A stretch of DNA of 64,000 bases from Alphaproteobacteria bacterium (GCA_016124205.1 WGOD01000001.1:310001-374000); one strand, 5' to 3'; shown: positions 32,963 to 43,124, numbered from the stretch's first letter. Made by a program: numbers and translations. Notes: generated by a model from the letters alone, not told the origin.

Positions 32963-33847
32963 ATGCGACTCAAATCCAAGTCAATCCAGAGGCTTGCAAT
33001 CCTGTCTTCATGTGCTTTGGCAACGGCCTGCGCCAGCACGCCTGAACCCCGTGAAGCGTCCGCGCCGCAACGCACGACGGCTGTGGTGCGAAATGTGCCG
33101 TCACCGAGCGTCACGCCGCCGGCCCGTCCGGGCGGGCGCGTCGAACCCCGCGTCGGCAATCCCTATCAGATCAATGGCCGCACCTATGTGCCCGCGTTCG
33201 ATGACGCGTATGACCGGACTGGGGTCGCGTCCTGGTACGGGCCGGGCTTTCATGGCCGGCTGACCGCCAGCGGCGAGGTGTTCGACGAAAACCTGATGAC
33301 GGCGGCGCACACGACGCTTCCGATTCCGAGCCTCGTCGAGGTCACCAATATCGAGAACGGCCGCACCGTCGTGGTGCGCCTGAATGACCGCGGACCGTTT
33401 GCCGACGACCGGATCATCGATCTCAGCCGCGCCGCGGCCACAGAACTGGGCTTTATCGGCCAGGGACTGGCGAATGTGCGCGTGCGCTATCTCGGTCCCG
33501 TCGACGGGCCGGGCGTGTCTGCGCCGCCCGTGATCTTCACCGCGAGCAATACCGGCGACGACCCGATCGCCGCGCAGGTTCTGGCCGATATGCGCGCCAA
33601 TGGCGAAACCTCGCAGCGCCTGGTGACCATCCAGGCCGGGTCCTTCACCGACCGCGACAATGCGCAAGCGCTGCAAGCGCGCCTCGAACCGCGCGGCGAT
33701 GCGTGGATCGAGGAGGCCATCGTCAATGGCCAGACCGTGTTCCGCGTGCTGCTGGGGCAGTGGGAGAACCGCGCCGAAGCCGAGATGACACGCACCGCAC
33801 TGCGCACGGACGGCATTTTCGACGCACGGGTCGTGTCCTTGCGCTGA
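32963..33847 (+). CDS. rlpA: RlpA-like septal ring lipoprotein with SPOR domain
   Basis: 294 aa. The lipobox (LATACAS) is followed by a proline-rich linker, a double-psi beta-barrel RlpA domain (GVASWYGPGFHGRLTASGEVFD, TTLPIPSLVEVTNIENG, VRLNDRGPFADDRIIDLS) and a C-terminal SPOR domain (VTIQAGSFTDRDNAQALQARL) that binds denuded glycan strands at the septum. RlpA acts as a lytic transglycosylase in some bacteria. A D,D-carboxypeptidase gene follows, the usual rlpA-dacA order. Confidence 0.92.
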   Translation: MRLKSKSIQRLAILSSCALATACASTPEPREASAPQRTTAVVRNVPSPSVTPPARPGGRVEPRVGNPYQINGRTYVPAFDDAYDRTGVASWYGPGFHGRLTASGEVFDENLMTAAHTTLPIPSLVEVTNIENGRTVVVRLNDRGPFADDRIIDLSRAAATELGFIGQGLANVRVRYLGPVDGPGVSAPPVIFTASNTGDDPIAAQVLADMRANGETSQRLVTIQAGSFTDRDNAQALQARLEPRGDAWIEEAIVNGQTVFRVLLGQWENRAEAEMTRTALRTDGIFDARVVSLR

Positions 33848-33926
33848 CGGCGGGGTTTACGCCGCATCCCCGACACGATTGTATCGTTCAACGTCCCGGC
33901 CAACCGACAAAGGGAGTCGCAGCCCC

Positions 33927-35060
33927 GTGCGCGCCGTTCTTTCCGCCTTCCTGATCTTCGCCCTTGCGCCGCTCGCCCACGCGCAGACCTTCGAAACCGA
34001 AGCCACGCATGCCGTGATCTACGATGTCGGCACCGACACCGTGCTCTGGTCGCACAATGCCGAAGAGCCGATGCCGCCGGCGTCGATGAGCAAGCTGATG
34101 ACGATCCTGATGGCCTTCGAGGCCATCGACGAGGGGCGCCTATCGCTCGACGACGAATTGCCGGTATCCGAAGAGGCCTGGCGGCGGGGCGGGTCAGCCT
34201 CCGGATCGTCGACCATGTTCCTCGACGTGAACAGCCGGGCGCGCGTGGACGACCTGCTTCGTGGAATCATCGTCCAGTCGGGCAATGACGCCTGCATCGT
34301 GATCGCCGAAGCGCTCGGCGGGACGGAGGCCAATTTCGCCGCGATGATGACGGACCGCGCCCATGAGCTGGGCCTGTCCAGCGCCAGCTTCGCGAATTCG
34401 ACCGGCTGGCCGGATCCGCAGCAGCGGATCAGTGCGCTGGATCTGGCGCGCCTGGGCGCGATTATCATCGAGGAACATCCCGAACTCTATGAAATCTATG
34501 CCGAACGGGAATTCACCTATAACGGCATCCGCCAGTTCAACCGCAACCCGCTGCTCGGCACGTTCGAAGGCGCGGATGGCATGAAGACCGGCCATACCGA
34601 GGAAAGCGGATACGGCCTTGTCGGCTCCGCCGTCCGCGGCGATGAGCGCCGGATCATCGTGTTCAACGGCATGGGATCGGACCGCGCCCGCGCCAACGAG
34701 GCCGAGCGCCTGATGCGCGCCGCCTTCGCCGAATTCGCCGTGTACGACCTGTTCGATGCCGGCGCAGAGGTGGGTGAGGCCGAGCTTTTCATGGGCCGCG
34801 ACAGCGACGTGACACTGGTGACGCAAGAGCCGATCTCGATCGGCCTGTCCCGCACCGCGCGCCGCGACATGCAGGTCGCCATTGTCTATGACGGGCCGGT
34901 GCCGGCCCCGGTGGCCGAAGGCGAGGTCATCGCCCATCTCGTGGTCGAGGCGCCGGGCTATGATGCCCAGCGTTTCCCGCTCGTTGCGGCGCAATCCGTC
35001 GAGCGGAAAGGCATGTTCGGCCGCGCCGCCGATGCGCTCGTTCACCTGATCCGCGGTTGA
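33927..35060 (+). CDS. D-alanyl-D-alanine carboxypeptidase (S11, PBP5-like)
   Basis: 377 aa from GTG 33927, with AAGGGAG upstream; the track's TTG at 33879 would spoil the signal peptide (RAVLSAFLIFALAPLAHAQ). PPASMSKLM holds the SxxK serine, QSGND is the SxN motif and GMKTGHTEESGYGLV is the KTG box. A C-terminal beta domain and amphipathic helix (GRAADALVHLI) anchor it to the membrane. It trims the terminal D-Ala of peptidoglycan stem peptides. Confidence 0.93.
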   Translation: MRAVLSAFLIFALAPLAHAQTFETEATHAVIYDVGTDTVLWSHNAEEPMPPASMSKLMTILMAFEAIDEGRLSLDDELPVSEEAWRRGGSASGSSTMFLDVNSRARVDDLLRGIIVQSGNDACIVIAEALGGTEANFAAMMTDRAHELGLSSASFANSTGWPDPQQRISALDLARLGAIIIEEHPELYEIYAEREFTYNGIRQFNRNPLLGTFEGADGMKTGHTEESGYGLVGSAVRGDERRIIVFNGMGSDRARANEAERLMRAAFAEFAVYDLFDAGAEVGEAELFMGRDSDVTLVTQEPISIGLSRTARRDMQVAIVYDGPVPAPVAEGEVIAHLVVEAPGYDAQRFPLVAAQSVERKGMFGRAADALVHLIRG

Positions 35061-35064
35061 CGCG

Positions 35065-35694
35065 GTGGCAGGGAAATTCATCACGCTGGAAGGCGGCGAG
35101 GGCGCCGGGAAAACCACGCTGATCGAGGGGCTGAAAGGCGCGCTCGAACGCGACGGGCTGACCGTGGTCAAGACGCGCGAGCCCGGCGGAACGCCGAATG
35201 CCGAGGCAATCCGGGAGCTCCTTCTTTCAGGGGATGTCGAGCGCTGGTCGCCCGTCTCGGAGGCGCTCTTGTTCTATGCCGCCCGGGTGGACCATGTCGA
35301 ACGCGTCATCCGCCCGGCGATCGAACGCGGTGACTGGGTGCTGTGCGACCGCTTTGCCGATTCCACGCGCGCCTATCAGGGTGCGGCGGGCGGTACGGAC
35401 CGGTCGCGCCTTGCGGCCCTGCACAAGGTCGCGCTTGGTGAATTCGAACCGGATCTGACCCTCGTCGTCGATATCGACCCGAATGTCGGTCTCGAGCGCA
35501 CCTGGGCCCGCGGGGAAAAGGAAACCCGGTTCGAAGCCAAGGGCAGCGTTTTTCACGAGCGACTGCGTCAGGCCTTCCTGGAAATCGCTGCCGCCGAACC
35601 GGAGCGCTGCGCCGTGATCGATGGCGGACAGTCGGCCGGCGACGTGCTTGACGCCGCACTCGGCGTCATTTCGAGCCGGTTCGGAACGCCATGA
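35065..35694 (+). CDS. tmk: Thymidylate kinase
   Basis: 209 aa from a GTG 4 bases after the dac stop. P-loop is EGGEGAGKTTLIEG. KTREPGGTPNAEAIRELLL and CDRFADSTRAYQGA are the dTMP-binding and DRY/F motifs, and the LID is ARGEKETRFE. It phosphorylates dTMP to dTDP. Its stop overlaps holB by 4 bases; tmk-holB-tatD is a common bacterial order. Confidence 0.95.
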   Translation: MAGKFITLEGGEGAGKTTLIEGLKGALERDGLTVVKTREPGGTPNAEAIRELLLSGDVERWSPVSEALLFYAARVDHVERVIRPAIERGDWVLCDRFADSTRAYQGAAGGTDRSRLAALHKVALGEFEPDLTLVVDIDPNVGLERTWARGEKETRFEAKGSVFHERLRQAFLEIAAAEPERCAVIDGGQSAGDVLDAALGVISSRFGTP

Positions 35695-36728
35695 GCGAAA
35701 CCGATCTTCCTGACGAACCCGACCGGCGCCCCGGATGCCCGCATCCGCGCGAGCGCTATGATCTCGTTGGGCATGAGGTGGCTGAGACCGAACTGTCCGC
35801 CTCCATTGCCTCCGGACGGCTGCACCATGGCTGGCTGATCACCGGGCCGTCGGGTGTGGGCAAGGCGACCCTTGCTTACAGAGCGGCGCGGCGGATTCTC
35901 GGTGCGGCACCGGACGGTGAGGGGCTGTCGGCGAACCCGTCCGACCCGAATTGCCGCCGGATCGAGGCGCAATCCCATCCCGGGCTTCTGGTGATCCGGC
36001 GGCCCTGGGACGACAAGACCAAGAAGTTCAAGTCGGTCATCACGGTCGACGAGCTGCGGCGGGTGGGGGAGTTTTTCTCGCTCAGTGCCGGCGCCGACGG
36101 CTGGCGCGTGGCCATTGTCGACAGCGTTGACGAAATGAATCCGAATGCGGCCAACGCGCTGTTGAAATCATTGGAAGAACCGCCGCAGCGGACGATCCTG
36201 TTCCTGCTCACGCATACGCCCGGCAAGCTGTTGCCGACGATCCGCTCGCGCTGCCGCCAGCTGGCGCTGAGAGCACCCGGTATCGATGAGACCGCGGCCT
36301 GGCTGACGCGGCAGAGCGGTGTCTCGGACCCGCAAGGCTGGGCCCGGCGCGGCAAGGGTCTTCCCGGCGAAGCGCTCGCCTTGGCGCGCTCACCGGTTCA
36401 GGACATTGCCGAAACCCTTGACGGGTTGCTGTCCGGCCTGCCTCGGCTTGATGCAGCGCGCTCCCGCGCGCTTGCCAATCGCATGACCGGCAAGGACAAG
36501 GACGCGGCGCGCGATGCATTCAATGACCGCATCCTCGCCTGGACGATGGAACGGGCCCGCGCGACCGGGCAGGCCGGGCAGGACCCCGAGCCGTGGACGG
36601 CGGCGTGGCGCGACCTGCGCGCGCTTGCCGGAGCGGGCACCGGGCTTTATCTCGACCCGAAACAGGTGGCGCTGAGTGCGCTTCACCGCTTGCAGGAAGC
36701 CGCCCGGGCCGCCGATGCTGGTCGATAG
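35691..36728 (+). CDS. holB: DNA polymerase III subunit delta'
   Basis: 345 aa. An AAA+ clamp-loader subunit with ITGPSGVGKATLAYRAARR, the VAIVDSVDEMNPNAANALLKSLEEPP helix with the SRC-like region, and TIRSRCRQLAL (sensor 1/arginine finger region). It belongs to the clamp loader of the replisome. The start overlaps tmk and the end overlaps tatD by 14 bases. Confidence 0.93.
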   Translation: MSETDLPDEPDRRPGCPHPRERYDLVGHEVAETELSASIASGRLHHGWLITGPSGVGKATLAYRAARRILGAAPDGEGLSANPSDPNCRRIEAQSHPGLLVIRRPWDDKTKKFKSVITVDELRRVGEFFSLSAGADGWRVAIVDSVDEMNPNAANALLKSLEEPPQRTILFLLTHTPGKLLPTIRSRCRQLALRAPGIDETAAWLTRQSGVSDPQGWARRGKGLPGEALALARSPVQDIAETLDGLLSGLPRLDAARSRALANRMTGKDKDAARDAFNDRILAWTMERARATGQAGQDPEPWTAAWRDLRALAGAGTGLYLDPKQVALSALHRLQEAARAADAGR

Positions 36729-37497
36729 TCACGTTAATCTGCATGGCGAAAGCTTCGCCGAAGACCTCGACGCCGTGATCGATCGCGCGCGAGCCGCCGG
36801 TGTGGCGCGCATGGTGACGATCTGCTGCGAACTGAAGGATTTTCCGGCGGTTTCCGCGATCGCGGAACGCTATGACGACATCTGGTGCACGATCGGCGCA
36901 CACCCGCACCACGCCAAGGACCGGCCGGACATCACCGCCGACGAGCTGATCGAGCTGGCGCAGCATCCGCGCGTCGTCGGGATCGGCGAAACCGGGCTCG
37001 ATTTCCACTATGGGTATAGCCCGGAAGCCGATCAGGTGGCGAGTTTCCTGGCACATGTGGAAGCGGCACGCCGGACCGATCTGCCGCTCGTGATCCATAC
37101 GCGCGAAGCCGACGCAATGATGGCCGACATTCTCGAAGAGGAGATGGGGAAGGGGGCCTTTCGCCCGCTTCTGCACTGCTACACTAGCGGCTCAGACCTC
37201 GCCCGGCGCGGCGTGAAACTGGGCGCGTATTTCGCCGCATCCGGCATCGTGACCTTCAAGAAGGCCGAGGATGTCCGTGCCGTGTTCCGGGACATCGTTC
37301 CGGACGACAAGGTGATGATCGAGACCGATTGCCCCTATCTGGCGCCGGTGCCGCATCGCGGTCGGCGCAACGAGCCAAGCTTCCTTCCGGCGGTCGCCGA
37401 CGGTCTCGCCGCGGTGAAGAACTGGTCCCGGGAGGAGTGCGAACAGCGCACGACAGACGCGTTTTTCGCCGTATTCGACAAGGTGCCAAGGCCGTGA
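36715..37497 (+). CDS. TatD family metal-dependent hydrolase
   Basis: 260 aa from ATG 36715. The TIM-barrel hydrolase has VDSHVNLHGESF at the N-terminus, GIGETGLDFHY, PLVIHTREAD, RPLLHCYTS and IETDCPYLAP. In many family members the first motif is HxH; here the second His is Asn, as in the VNL form of E. coli TatD. Predicted role is 3'-5' DNA exonuclease/deoxyribonuclease. It overlaps holB and the MBL gene. Confidence 0.9.
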   Translation: MLVDSHVNLHGESFAEDLDAVIDRARAAGVARMVTICCELKDFPAVSAIAERYDDIWCTIGAHPHHAKDRPDITADELIELAQHPRVVGIGETGLDFHYGYSPEADQVASFLAHVEAARRTDLPLVIHTREADAMMADILEEEMGKGAFRPLLHCYTSGSDLARRGVKLGAYFAASGIVTFKKAEDVRAVFRDIVPDDKVMIETDCPYLAPVPHRGRRNEPSFLPAVADGLAAVKNWSREECEQRTTDAFFAVFDKVPRP

Positions 37498-38348
37498 TCC
37501 TGCGTGCGACGATCCTTGGCTGTGGTTCGTCCGGTGGTGTGCCGCGCGCCGACGGCGATTGGGGTACGTGTGACCCGAGCAATCCGAAAAATGTGAGGCG
37601 ACGCTGCAGCTTGCTGGTGGAAGCTGCGGCTTCGGACGAAGCACTGGCAGCTGGCGAAACCACCAATATCCTGATCGATACGTCACCGGATCTGCGGGCC
37701 CAGGCACTCTCGGTCGGCCTGCAGCGCATCGACGCGGTGATGATCACGCACGACCACGCCGACCAGACGCACGGCATCGACGATCTGCGCGCCTTCGTTT
37801 ACCGCGCGCGCCGCCACATGCCGGTTCACATGAGCCGCGATACCGCCAAAGAGCTCCTGAGCCGCTTCGATTACGCCTTTGAGGGCGATGGAAAGCTCTA
37901 CCGGCCGCTATTCACGCCGCATGTCTGGGATGATTTTGGTGTCCCAATTCGCGTCGAAGGTCCGGGCGGCGCGGTCGACATCATACCGTTTGAACTCCAT
38001 CACGGTCCGATCATGTCGACCGGGTTCCGGTTCGGACCGATTGCGTATTCGCCGGACGTGAACGGCGTGCCGGACGCAGCGTTCGACAGCCTGAGCGGCG
38101 CGCAGGTCTGGATCGTCGATGCGCTGCGCGAGGATCAGCATCCGACGCATGCCTCCGTCAACGACGCGCTCGGCTGGCTGGAACGCTCCGGTATTCCGGA
38201 GGGCGTTCTGACGAACCTTCACATCGATCTCGACTACGACACGCTCGCCAGGAAGCTTCCGAAGGGTGTGCGTCCAGCCCATGACGGGCTCAGTGTGACG
38301 TGGGACGGTGCGAAAACACACTATTCGACCCATCCCTATGTCTCATAA
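37494..38348 (+). CDS. MBL-fold metallo-hydrolase (PhnP/RNase Z-like)
   Basis: 284 aa from the GTG overlapping the tatD stop (GTGA). LGCGSSGGVPRADGDWG is the typical N-terminus of this group, and ITHDHADQTHGIDDLRAF carries the HxHxDH metal motif. FELHHGPIMSTGFRFGPIAYSPDV and TNLHIDLDYDTL provide further ligands. Related to PhnP phosphodiesterase, but it follows tatD as in many alphaproteobacteria, with no phn genes, so the substrate is open. Confidence 0.88.
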   Translation: MILRATILGCGSSGGVPRADGDWGTCDPSNPKNVRRRCSLLVEAAASDEALAAGETTNILIDTSPDLRAQALSVGLQRIDAVMITHDHADQTHGIDDLRAFVYRARRHMPVHMSRDTAKELLSRFDYAFEGDGKLYRPLFTPHVWDDFGVPIRVEGPGGAVDIIPFELHHGPIMSTGFRFGPIAYSPDVNGVPDAAFDSLSGAQVWIVDALREDQHPTHASVNDALGWLERSGIPEGVLTNLHIDLDYDTLARKLPKGVRPAHDGLSVTWDGAKTHYSTHPYVS

Positions 38349-38372
38349 TATTCATTATGCGCCTTTGATATC

Positions 38373-39173
38373 ATGATGTTCAAGACAACAGACCAAGCCC
38401 TCGCCGACCTCCTTGCTGTCATGGCAAGGCTGCGCGACCCGGAAACCGGTTGTCCGTGGGACGTGGAGCAGACCTTCGAGACGATCGCGCCCTACACGAT
38501 CGAGGAAGCCTATGAGGTCGAGGACGCGATCCGCCGCGGCAACCCGGCCGAGATCAAGGACGAGCTCGGAGATCTCCTCCTGCAGGTCATCTTCCATGCC
38601 CGCATGGCCGAAGAAGCCGGTCTGTTCGACTTCAATGACGTCGCCGCGTCGATCCGCGACAAGATGATCCGCCGGCATCCGCACGTCTTCGGGGATGCGT
38701 CCTACGCCAGTTCGACCGAGCAGACGCAGGCCTGGGAGGAGATCAAGGCGGCCGAGCGCAAGGACACAAAGGGCGCGGAAAGCCTCCTGGACGATGTTCC
38801 CCTCGGCCTCCCGGCCCTGAAACGCGCCCAGAAGCTGCAAAAGCGCGCGGCCACCGTCGGTTTTGACTGGCCGGACGCAGAACGGGTCTGGGACAAGGTC
38901 GAGGAAGAGCTGGCCGAGGTGCGCGAAGCTGCGGCCAGCGGCGACCCCGAAAAGACCGCCGAGGAAATTGGCGATTTGCTATTCGTTATCGTGAATTACG
39001 CACGAAAGCTGAAGCTCGACGCGGAATCCTCGGCGCGGGATGCGAACGCCAAGTTCGAGCGCCGCTTCCGGCACATCGAAATGCGACTGACGGAAGCCGG
39101 GCGCAAGCCGGAAGACACGTCTCTCGACGAAATGGAAGCGCTCTGGGTCGAGGCGAAGACGCTCGAGCGCTAG
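38373..39173 (+). CDS. mazG: Nucleoside triphosphate pyrophosphohydrolase MazG
   Basis: 266 aa with two MazG domains. The first has CPWDVEQTFETIAPYTIEEAYEV and the metal-binding EIKDELGDLLLQVIFHARMAEE; the second has VEEELAEVREAAASGDPEKTAEEIGDLLFVIVNYARKL. It hydrolyses NTPs to NMP and PPi, limiting misincorporation and (p)ppGpp-linked stress. The ORF end overlaps the hflX stop region by 4 bases on the opposite strand. Confidence 0.94.
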   Translation: MMFKTTDQALADLLAVMARLRDPETGCPWDVEQTFETIAPYTIEEAYEVEDAIRRGNPAEIKDELGDLLLQVIFHARMAEEAGLFDFNDVAASIRDKMIRRHPHVFGDASYASSTEQTQAWEEIKAAERKDTKGAESLLDDVPLGLPALKRAQKLQKRAATVGFDWPDAERVWDKVEEELAEVREAAASGDPEKTAEEIGDLLFVIVNYARKLKLDAESSARDANAKFERRFRHIEMRLTEAGRKPEDTSLDEMEALWVEAKTLER

Positions 39174-40471
39174 AATTCCTGCCCGTGCTTCGGGAAGGCC
39201 ACGGCGAAACGCCCGGCGTCTTCCGGGGTCAGGCGCACCGTCATCGAGATCGCCCCGGTCTCGCTGTTCGAGGTTTCGCGCAGCACCGCGCCATGCTCAT
39301 GCAGCCAGGCATGGGCCTTGCCCTCACCCGGCGCGAGTTCGACCGTCAGGACGCGGGCCCGTTCCAGCAAGGCGCGCTCGATCGCTGCCATGAACCGTTC
39401 CGTGCCCTCGCCCGTCAGCGCGGACATGGCGATCGTCTCGAACACGCCCTCGCCCTTTTTCGGCGGCGCGTCGTCGAGATCGTCATCCCACAGGTCGATC
39501 TTGTTGAAGACCTCGATCACCGTCTGGCCGTGATTCACGCCGGCTTCGAGATCGTCGAGGATGGATTCCACTTCCGCGCGGTGCAGGTCGAAATCGGCGG
39601 CCGAGACATCCATCACATGGATCAGCACGTCGGCGTCCCTCACCTCTTCCAGGGTCGCGCGGAAGGCGGCAATCAGCTCGGTCGGGAGGTCGATGATGAA
39701 ACCGACCGTGTCGGACATCAGTGCCTTGATCCCGTTCGGGGTTTCAAACGCCCGGACCGTGGTGTCGAGCGTCGCGAACGGCATGTCCTTGGCCAGGACG
39801 CGCGCGCCGGTGATCCGGTTGAACAGGGTCGACTTGCCGGCATTCGTGTAGCCGACGAGCGCCACGACCGGATACGGCACGTCCTGGCGTTGCTTGCGGT
39901 GCAGCGCGCGGGTCCGGCGTACGTCTTCCAGCTCGCGGCGTAGCTTCGCCATCTTGTCGGCGAGCAAGCGCCGGTCGGTCTCGATCTGGGTTTCGCCCGG
40001 ACCGGCGAGGAAACCGCCGCCGCCGCGCTGGCGTTCAAGGTGGGTCCAGGTGCGCACAAGGCGCGAGCGCTCATAGGCCAGGCGCGCCAGTTCGACCTGA
40101 AGCCGGCCTTCCTTGGTCCGCGCACGCCGGCCGAAGATTTCAAGGATCAGACCCGTCCGGTCGACGACCTTGACGTTCCACGCCTTCTCGAGATTGCGCT
40201 GCTGCACGGGCGAGAGCTTGGCATCGACGACGCAGACGGCGGCGCCCTTCTCTTCCAGCGTCTCGCGGATCTGTTCGGCCTTGCCGGACCCGAAGAATCG
40301 GCCCGGATCGATGGCGCGGACATGGGTGATGTCTCCGCCGGCCAGTTCCAGGTCGAGCGCCTCGGCGAGCCCGCACGCCTCTTCCAGCCGGGCGTCCACA
40401 TCATAGGCGCGCCCGCTGATCTGCGGATGGATGACGTAAACCCGGTCGGCCGGGGTTTCGGTTTCGATCAA
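39170..40471 (-). CDS. hflX: GTPase HflX
   Basis: 433 aa. The N-terminal HflX domain is followed by the glycine-rich linker and helix ([24 protein letters not shown]). The GTPase motifs are G1 [14 protein letters not shown]3 [10 protein letters not shown] and G4 NKIDLWD. HflX binds the 50S subunit and splits or rescues stalled ribosomes. It is downstream of hfq with a 4-base overlap, the conserved hfq-hflX pair. Confidence 0.95.
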   Translation of the reverse strand: MIETETPADRVYVIHPQISGRAYDVDARLEEACGLAEALDLELAGGDITHVRAIDPGRFFGSGKAEQIRETLEEKGAAVCVVDAKLSPVQQRNLEKAWNVKVVDRTGLILEIFGRRARTKEGRLQVELARLAYERSRLVRTWTHLERQRGGGGFLAGPGETQIETDRRLLADKMAKLRRELEDVRRTRALHRKQRQDVPYPVVALVGYTNAGKSTLFNRITGARVLAKDMPFATLDTTVRAFETPNGIKALMSDTVGFIIDLPTELIAAFRATLEEVRDADVLIHVMDVSAADFDLHRAEVESILDDLEAGVNHGQTVIEVFNKIDLWDDDLDDAPPKKGEGVFETIAMSALTGEGTERFMAAIERALLERARVLTVELAPGEGKAHAWLHEHGAVLRETSNSETGAISMTVRLTPEDAGRFAVAFPKHGQEF

Positions 40472-40731
40472 GCCTCGCCGTCCTGATCACCGTCATCGCG
40501 TTCCGCTTCGAACAGCGAAACCGGCTGGGACGGCATGATGGTCGAGATTGCGTGCTTGTAGACCAGCTGCGACTGGCCATCGCGGCGCAGCAGAAGGCAG
40601 AAATTGTCAAACCAGGTGACAATCCCCTGAAGCTTCACGCCATTGACCAGAAAGATCGTCAGCGGGGTTTTCGATTTCCGGACCGCGTTCAGAAACACGT
40701 CCTGCAAATTTTGTTTTTTTTCCTGGGACAT
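40468..40731 (-). CDS. hfq: RNA chaperone Hfq
   Basis: 87 aa. Sm1 motif [30 protein letters not shown] and Sm2 motif VYKHAISTI are intact, followed by a short acidic tail ([11 protein letters not shown]). It promotes sRNA-mRNA pairing, relevant to the candidate stress sRNA at 18.5 kb. It lies between a class IV aminotransferase gene and hflX. Confidence 0.97.
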   Translation of the reverse strand: MSQEKKQNLQDVFLNAVRKSKTPLTIFLVNGVKLQGIVTWFDNFCLLLRRDGQSQLVYKHAISTIMPSQPVSLFEAERDDGDQDGEA

Positions 40732-40775
40732 GCCTTTTCTCCCCGCGACTCGCGCGGCTCACACACTCAATGCCA

Positions 40776-41699
40776 TCAAGGTATACGCCGCTTCGCCCTG
40801 CGCGCAACCAGTGGACCGGCCTCTCTTTTGTGCGGCGCAACAGAATTTTGCCGCGCTGCGGCAAGATAGGCTTTGCGGAGCGCGTTTGCCACCGGCCCCG
40901 GCTTGCCATCGCCGATCTTCTGACCGTCGATCGTCACCACGGCCGTGACATGGGCCGAGGCGGAGGTCACGAAAGCCTCTTTCGCGGCCAGGGCCTCGTC
41001 TCGCGTGAAGGCGCGTTCTTCGAAGCGGATCTTCTCGCCACTGGCAGCTTCGATCACGGCCAGACGCGTAATTCCGTTCAGAATGGAATTGGATGCGGCG
41101 CGCGTGACGAGCACGTTGTCTGCGGTCAGGATCCAGGCATTGGAGGACGATCCTTCGGTCACGGTTCCGTCCGGATCGATCAGCCACGCCTCGCCGGCAC
41201 CCGCTTCCTTCGCGGCTTGCTTGGCGAGCGCGTTGGGCAGAAGGGACACCGTCTTGATGTCGCGCCGTCCCCACCGGATGTCGGGCAAGGTAATGACGCC
41301 GATCCCTTTCTTCGCCTTGGTTTCGGCGGCCGCCAGATCGGTGCGTTTTGCGGTCACGATGACGGTCGGCTGGACCGGTGGCGTCGGAAAGGCATGGTCG
41401 CGCGGGGCCACGCCGCGCGAAACCTGCAGGTAGATCAGACCGTTGCGGAGCCGGTTACGCCGCACGATCTCATGCAGGACGAGAGTCAGCGCCGCGTCGC
41501 TCATCGGCACGGTGATCTGCAACTCGCCAAGCGACCGCCGCAGGCGTCCCAGATGCCCCGGCGTGTCGAGCAAGCCCCCTGCCCGCACCGCCCAGACCTC
41601 GTAGACGGCATCGGCGAACTGGTTGCCGCGATCCTCGATATGCACGGCCGCATCGGCATGGGGCAGAAAGGCACCGTCGACATAGGCAATGCGGGGCAT
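40776..41699 (-). CDS. dat: Aminotransferase class IV, D-amino-acid transaminase-like
   Basis: A 307-aa fold-type IV PLP enzyme. YVDGAFLPHADAAVHIEDRGNQFADAVYEV is the N-terminal signature, the Schiff-base lysine is in RDIKTVSLLPN, and GTVTEGSSSNAWI binds the cofactor phosphate. D-amino-acid transaminase makes D-Ala and D-Glu for the wall, but BCAT-like activity cannot be excluded. It lies between trkH and hfq, a conserved alphaproteobacterial position. Confidence 0.85.
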   Translation of the reverse strand: MPRIAYVDGAFLPHADAAVHIEDRGNQFADAVYEVWAVRAGGLLDTPGHLGRLRRSLGELQITVPMSDAALTLVLHEIVRRNRLRNGLIYLQVSRGVAPRDHAFPTPPVQPTVIVTAKRTDLAAAETKAKKGIGVITLPDIRWGRRDIKTVSLLPNALAKQAAKEAGAGEAWLIDPDGTVTEGSSSNAWILTADNVLVTRAASNSILNGITRLAVIEAASGEKIRFEERAFTRDEALAAKEAFVTSASAHVTAVVTIDGQKIGDGKPGPVANALRKAYLAAARQNSVAPHKREAGPLVARRAKRRIP

Positions 41700-41705
41700 G
41701 GGGTG

Positions 41706-43115
41706 TCAGTCCTTTCTGAGGATGGCGAGCAATGCGGCGGCTCCGGCCATGATTTCCAGCCGCCCGAGCACCATCACGACGATGAAGAGAATCTGGTTCG
41801 GCGTCGAGAACACCGCCCAGCTCTGCCCGCCCTCGGCGCGGTCGAACAGAGGGCCGGCATTGGCGATCGCGGCCATCGAAGCCGTCCAGCCCTGTTCGAA
41901 GCCGTCGCCAAGCGCTGATCCGATGACGGTCGAGATCGTGACGGTCGCGACGAAGGCGAGCACGGTCGTCCAGAGCGCGGTAAAGCCGCCACTGCGCGCA
42001 TCCTTGTTGCGATAGCGCATGTTGAGCACGCTCGACGGGTGCGGCAGGCGGCCGAGATCGGTGAAGATCTGCCGCCAGAGCAAAACGAAGCGCGAGACCT
42101 TGATCCCGCCGGTCGTCGAGGCCGCCGAACCGCCGACAAGGGCCACGAACAGGGCCGCGACCGGCAGGAAGCCGCTGTCCGCGCTGGCCGTAAAGCCAGC
42201 CGTGGTGATGGCGAATATCGCTTCAGCCAGGGTCGAGAACGGGTGCGCGGCATCGACCGAAACCATGGATATCGCCCAAAGCGCGAGCAATAAGCCGAAA
42301 AAGCCGATCATTTCCGGATCGGGCCGCCAGTCATGGCCGCGATTGAGCGTCCAGAGCACGGCGATATTGATCGAGGCGATCAGACAGGCGCCGCAGAGGA
42401 TTACCGTGGCCATCGCCGGATAGTGCAGAGTCAGCGGCCCGCCCACCGGACTGTATCCTCCCGTGGAGAGGGCCGAGAGTGACAGGCAGATCGAGTCGAA
42501 AGCCGGCACGCCGCTGATCAGCAGAAGCACGAAGCAGAGAAGCGTCAGCAGGCCATAGACCGCGAAAATCCGCCGCGCCGCGACGTGGAGGTGCGAAAAC
42601 ACATTCTCCTGATCCACGGTCAGCAGGATGGTCTTGCGCAGCTGTTGCGCACCGCGATCGAGCACGGCGAGCAAACCCGCCGCGAAGACCAGCGTGCCGA
42701 AGCCGCCGGCAAAACTCATCACGCAGCGCCAGAGTACGACCTCCCGGCCCGCCTCCGCCGGTGCGACGAGAATGGCGCCTGTCGTGGTCAGCGCGGAATA
42801 GGCCTCGAAAATCGAGTCCATCGCCGTGAACTCAGGAACAAGCAGCGCGAAGGCAGGCGCTGCAAAGAGGGGTGAGATAGCCCAGGCGAGTGCAACGAAG
42901 GCGGAGACGTCCGCACCGCGGGTTCGCGTGCCTGACTGGCTGGTGGCCAGTGCCACGACCCCGCCGACCAGAAGCGGCAGAAGCGCGGTGACGGCATAGG
43001 CCACGGCCGCTGCCATCAGCGAAAAGATCAGCGCCAGGAGGCTGGCGGCGATCATGAAAATGCCGAGAGCGATCCAGCTGAGCCCGAGGGGCCGGAGGAA
43101 GGCGAGACTGCCCAC
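41706..43115 (-). CDS. trkH: Trk potassium uptake channel subunit TrkH
   Basis: 469-aa polytopic membrane protein with about ten TM helices. Selectivity-filter-like P-loops are recognisable at TTTGAI, LSTGGYSPVG, TTAGFTASADSG and the last loop near IANAGP, with GGSAASTTGGIKVSRF before the C-terminal helices. It forms the K+ pore with TrkA. The gene starts 9 bases after trkA. Confidence 0.9.
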   Translation of the reverse strand: MGSLAFLRPLGLSWIALGIFMIAASLLALIFSLMAAAVAYAVTALLPLLVGGVVALATSQSGTRTRGADVSAFVALAWAISPLFAAPAFALLVPEFTAMDSIFEAYSALTTTGAILVAPAEAGREVVLWRCVMSFAGGFGTLVFAAGLLAVLDRGAQQLRKTILLTVDQENVFSHLHVAARRIFAVYGLLTLLCFVLLLISGVPAFDSICLSLSALSTGGYSPVGGPLTLHYPAMATVILCGACLIASINIAVLWTLNRGHDWRPDPEMIGFFGLLLALWAISMVSVDAAHPFSTLAEAIFAITTAGFTASADSGFLPVAALFVALVGGSAASTTGGIKVSRFVLLWRQIFTDLGRLPHPSSVLNMRYRNKDARSGGFTALWTTVLAFVATVTISTVIGSALGDGFEQGWTASMAAIANAGPLFDRAEGGQSWAVFSTPNQILFIVVMVLGRLEIMAGAAALLAILRKD

Positions 43116-43124
43116 GCTAGCGCA

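Noticed and set aside
36715-36745. Loss of the second His in the TatD HxH motif (VDSHVNLH)
   Set aside because: E. coli TatD itself has the VNL form, so this is a known family variant rather than an inactivated enzyme.
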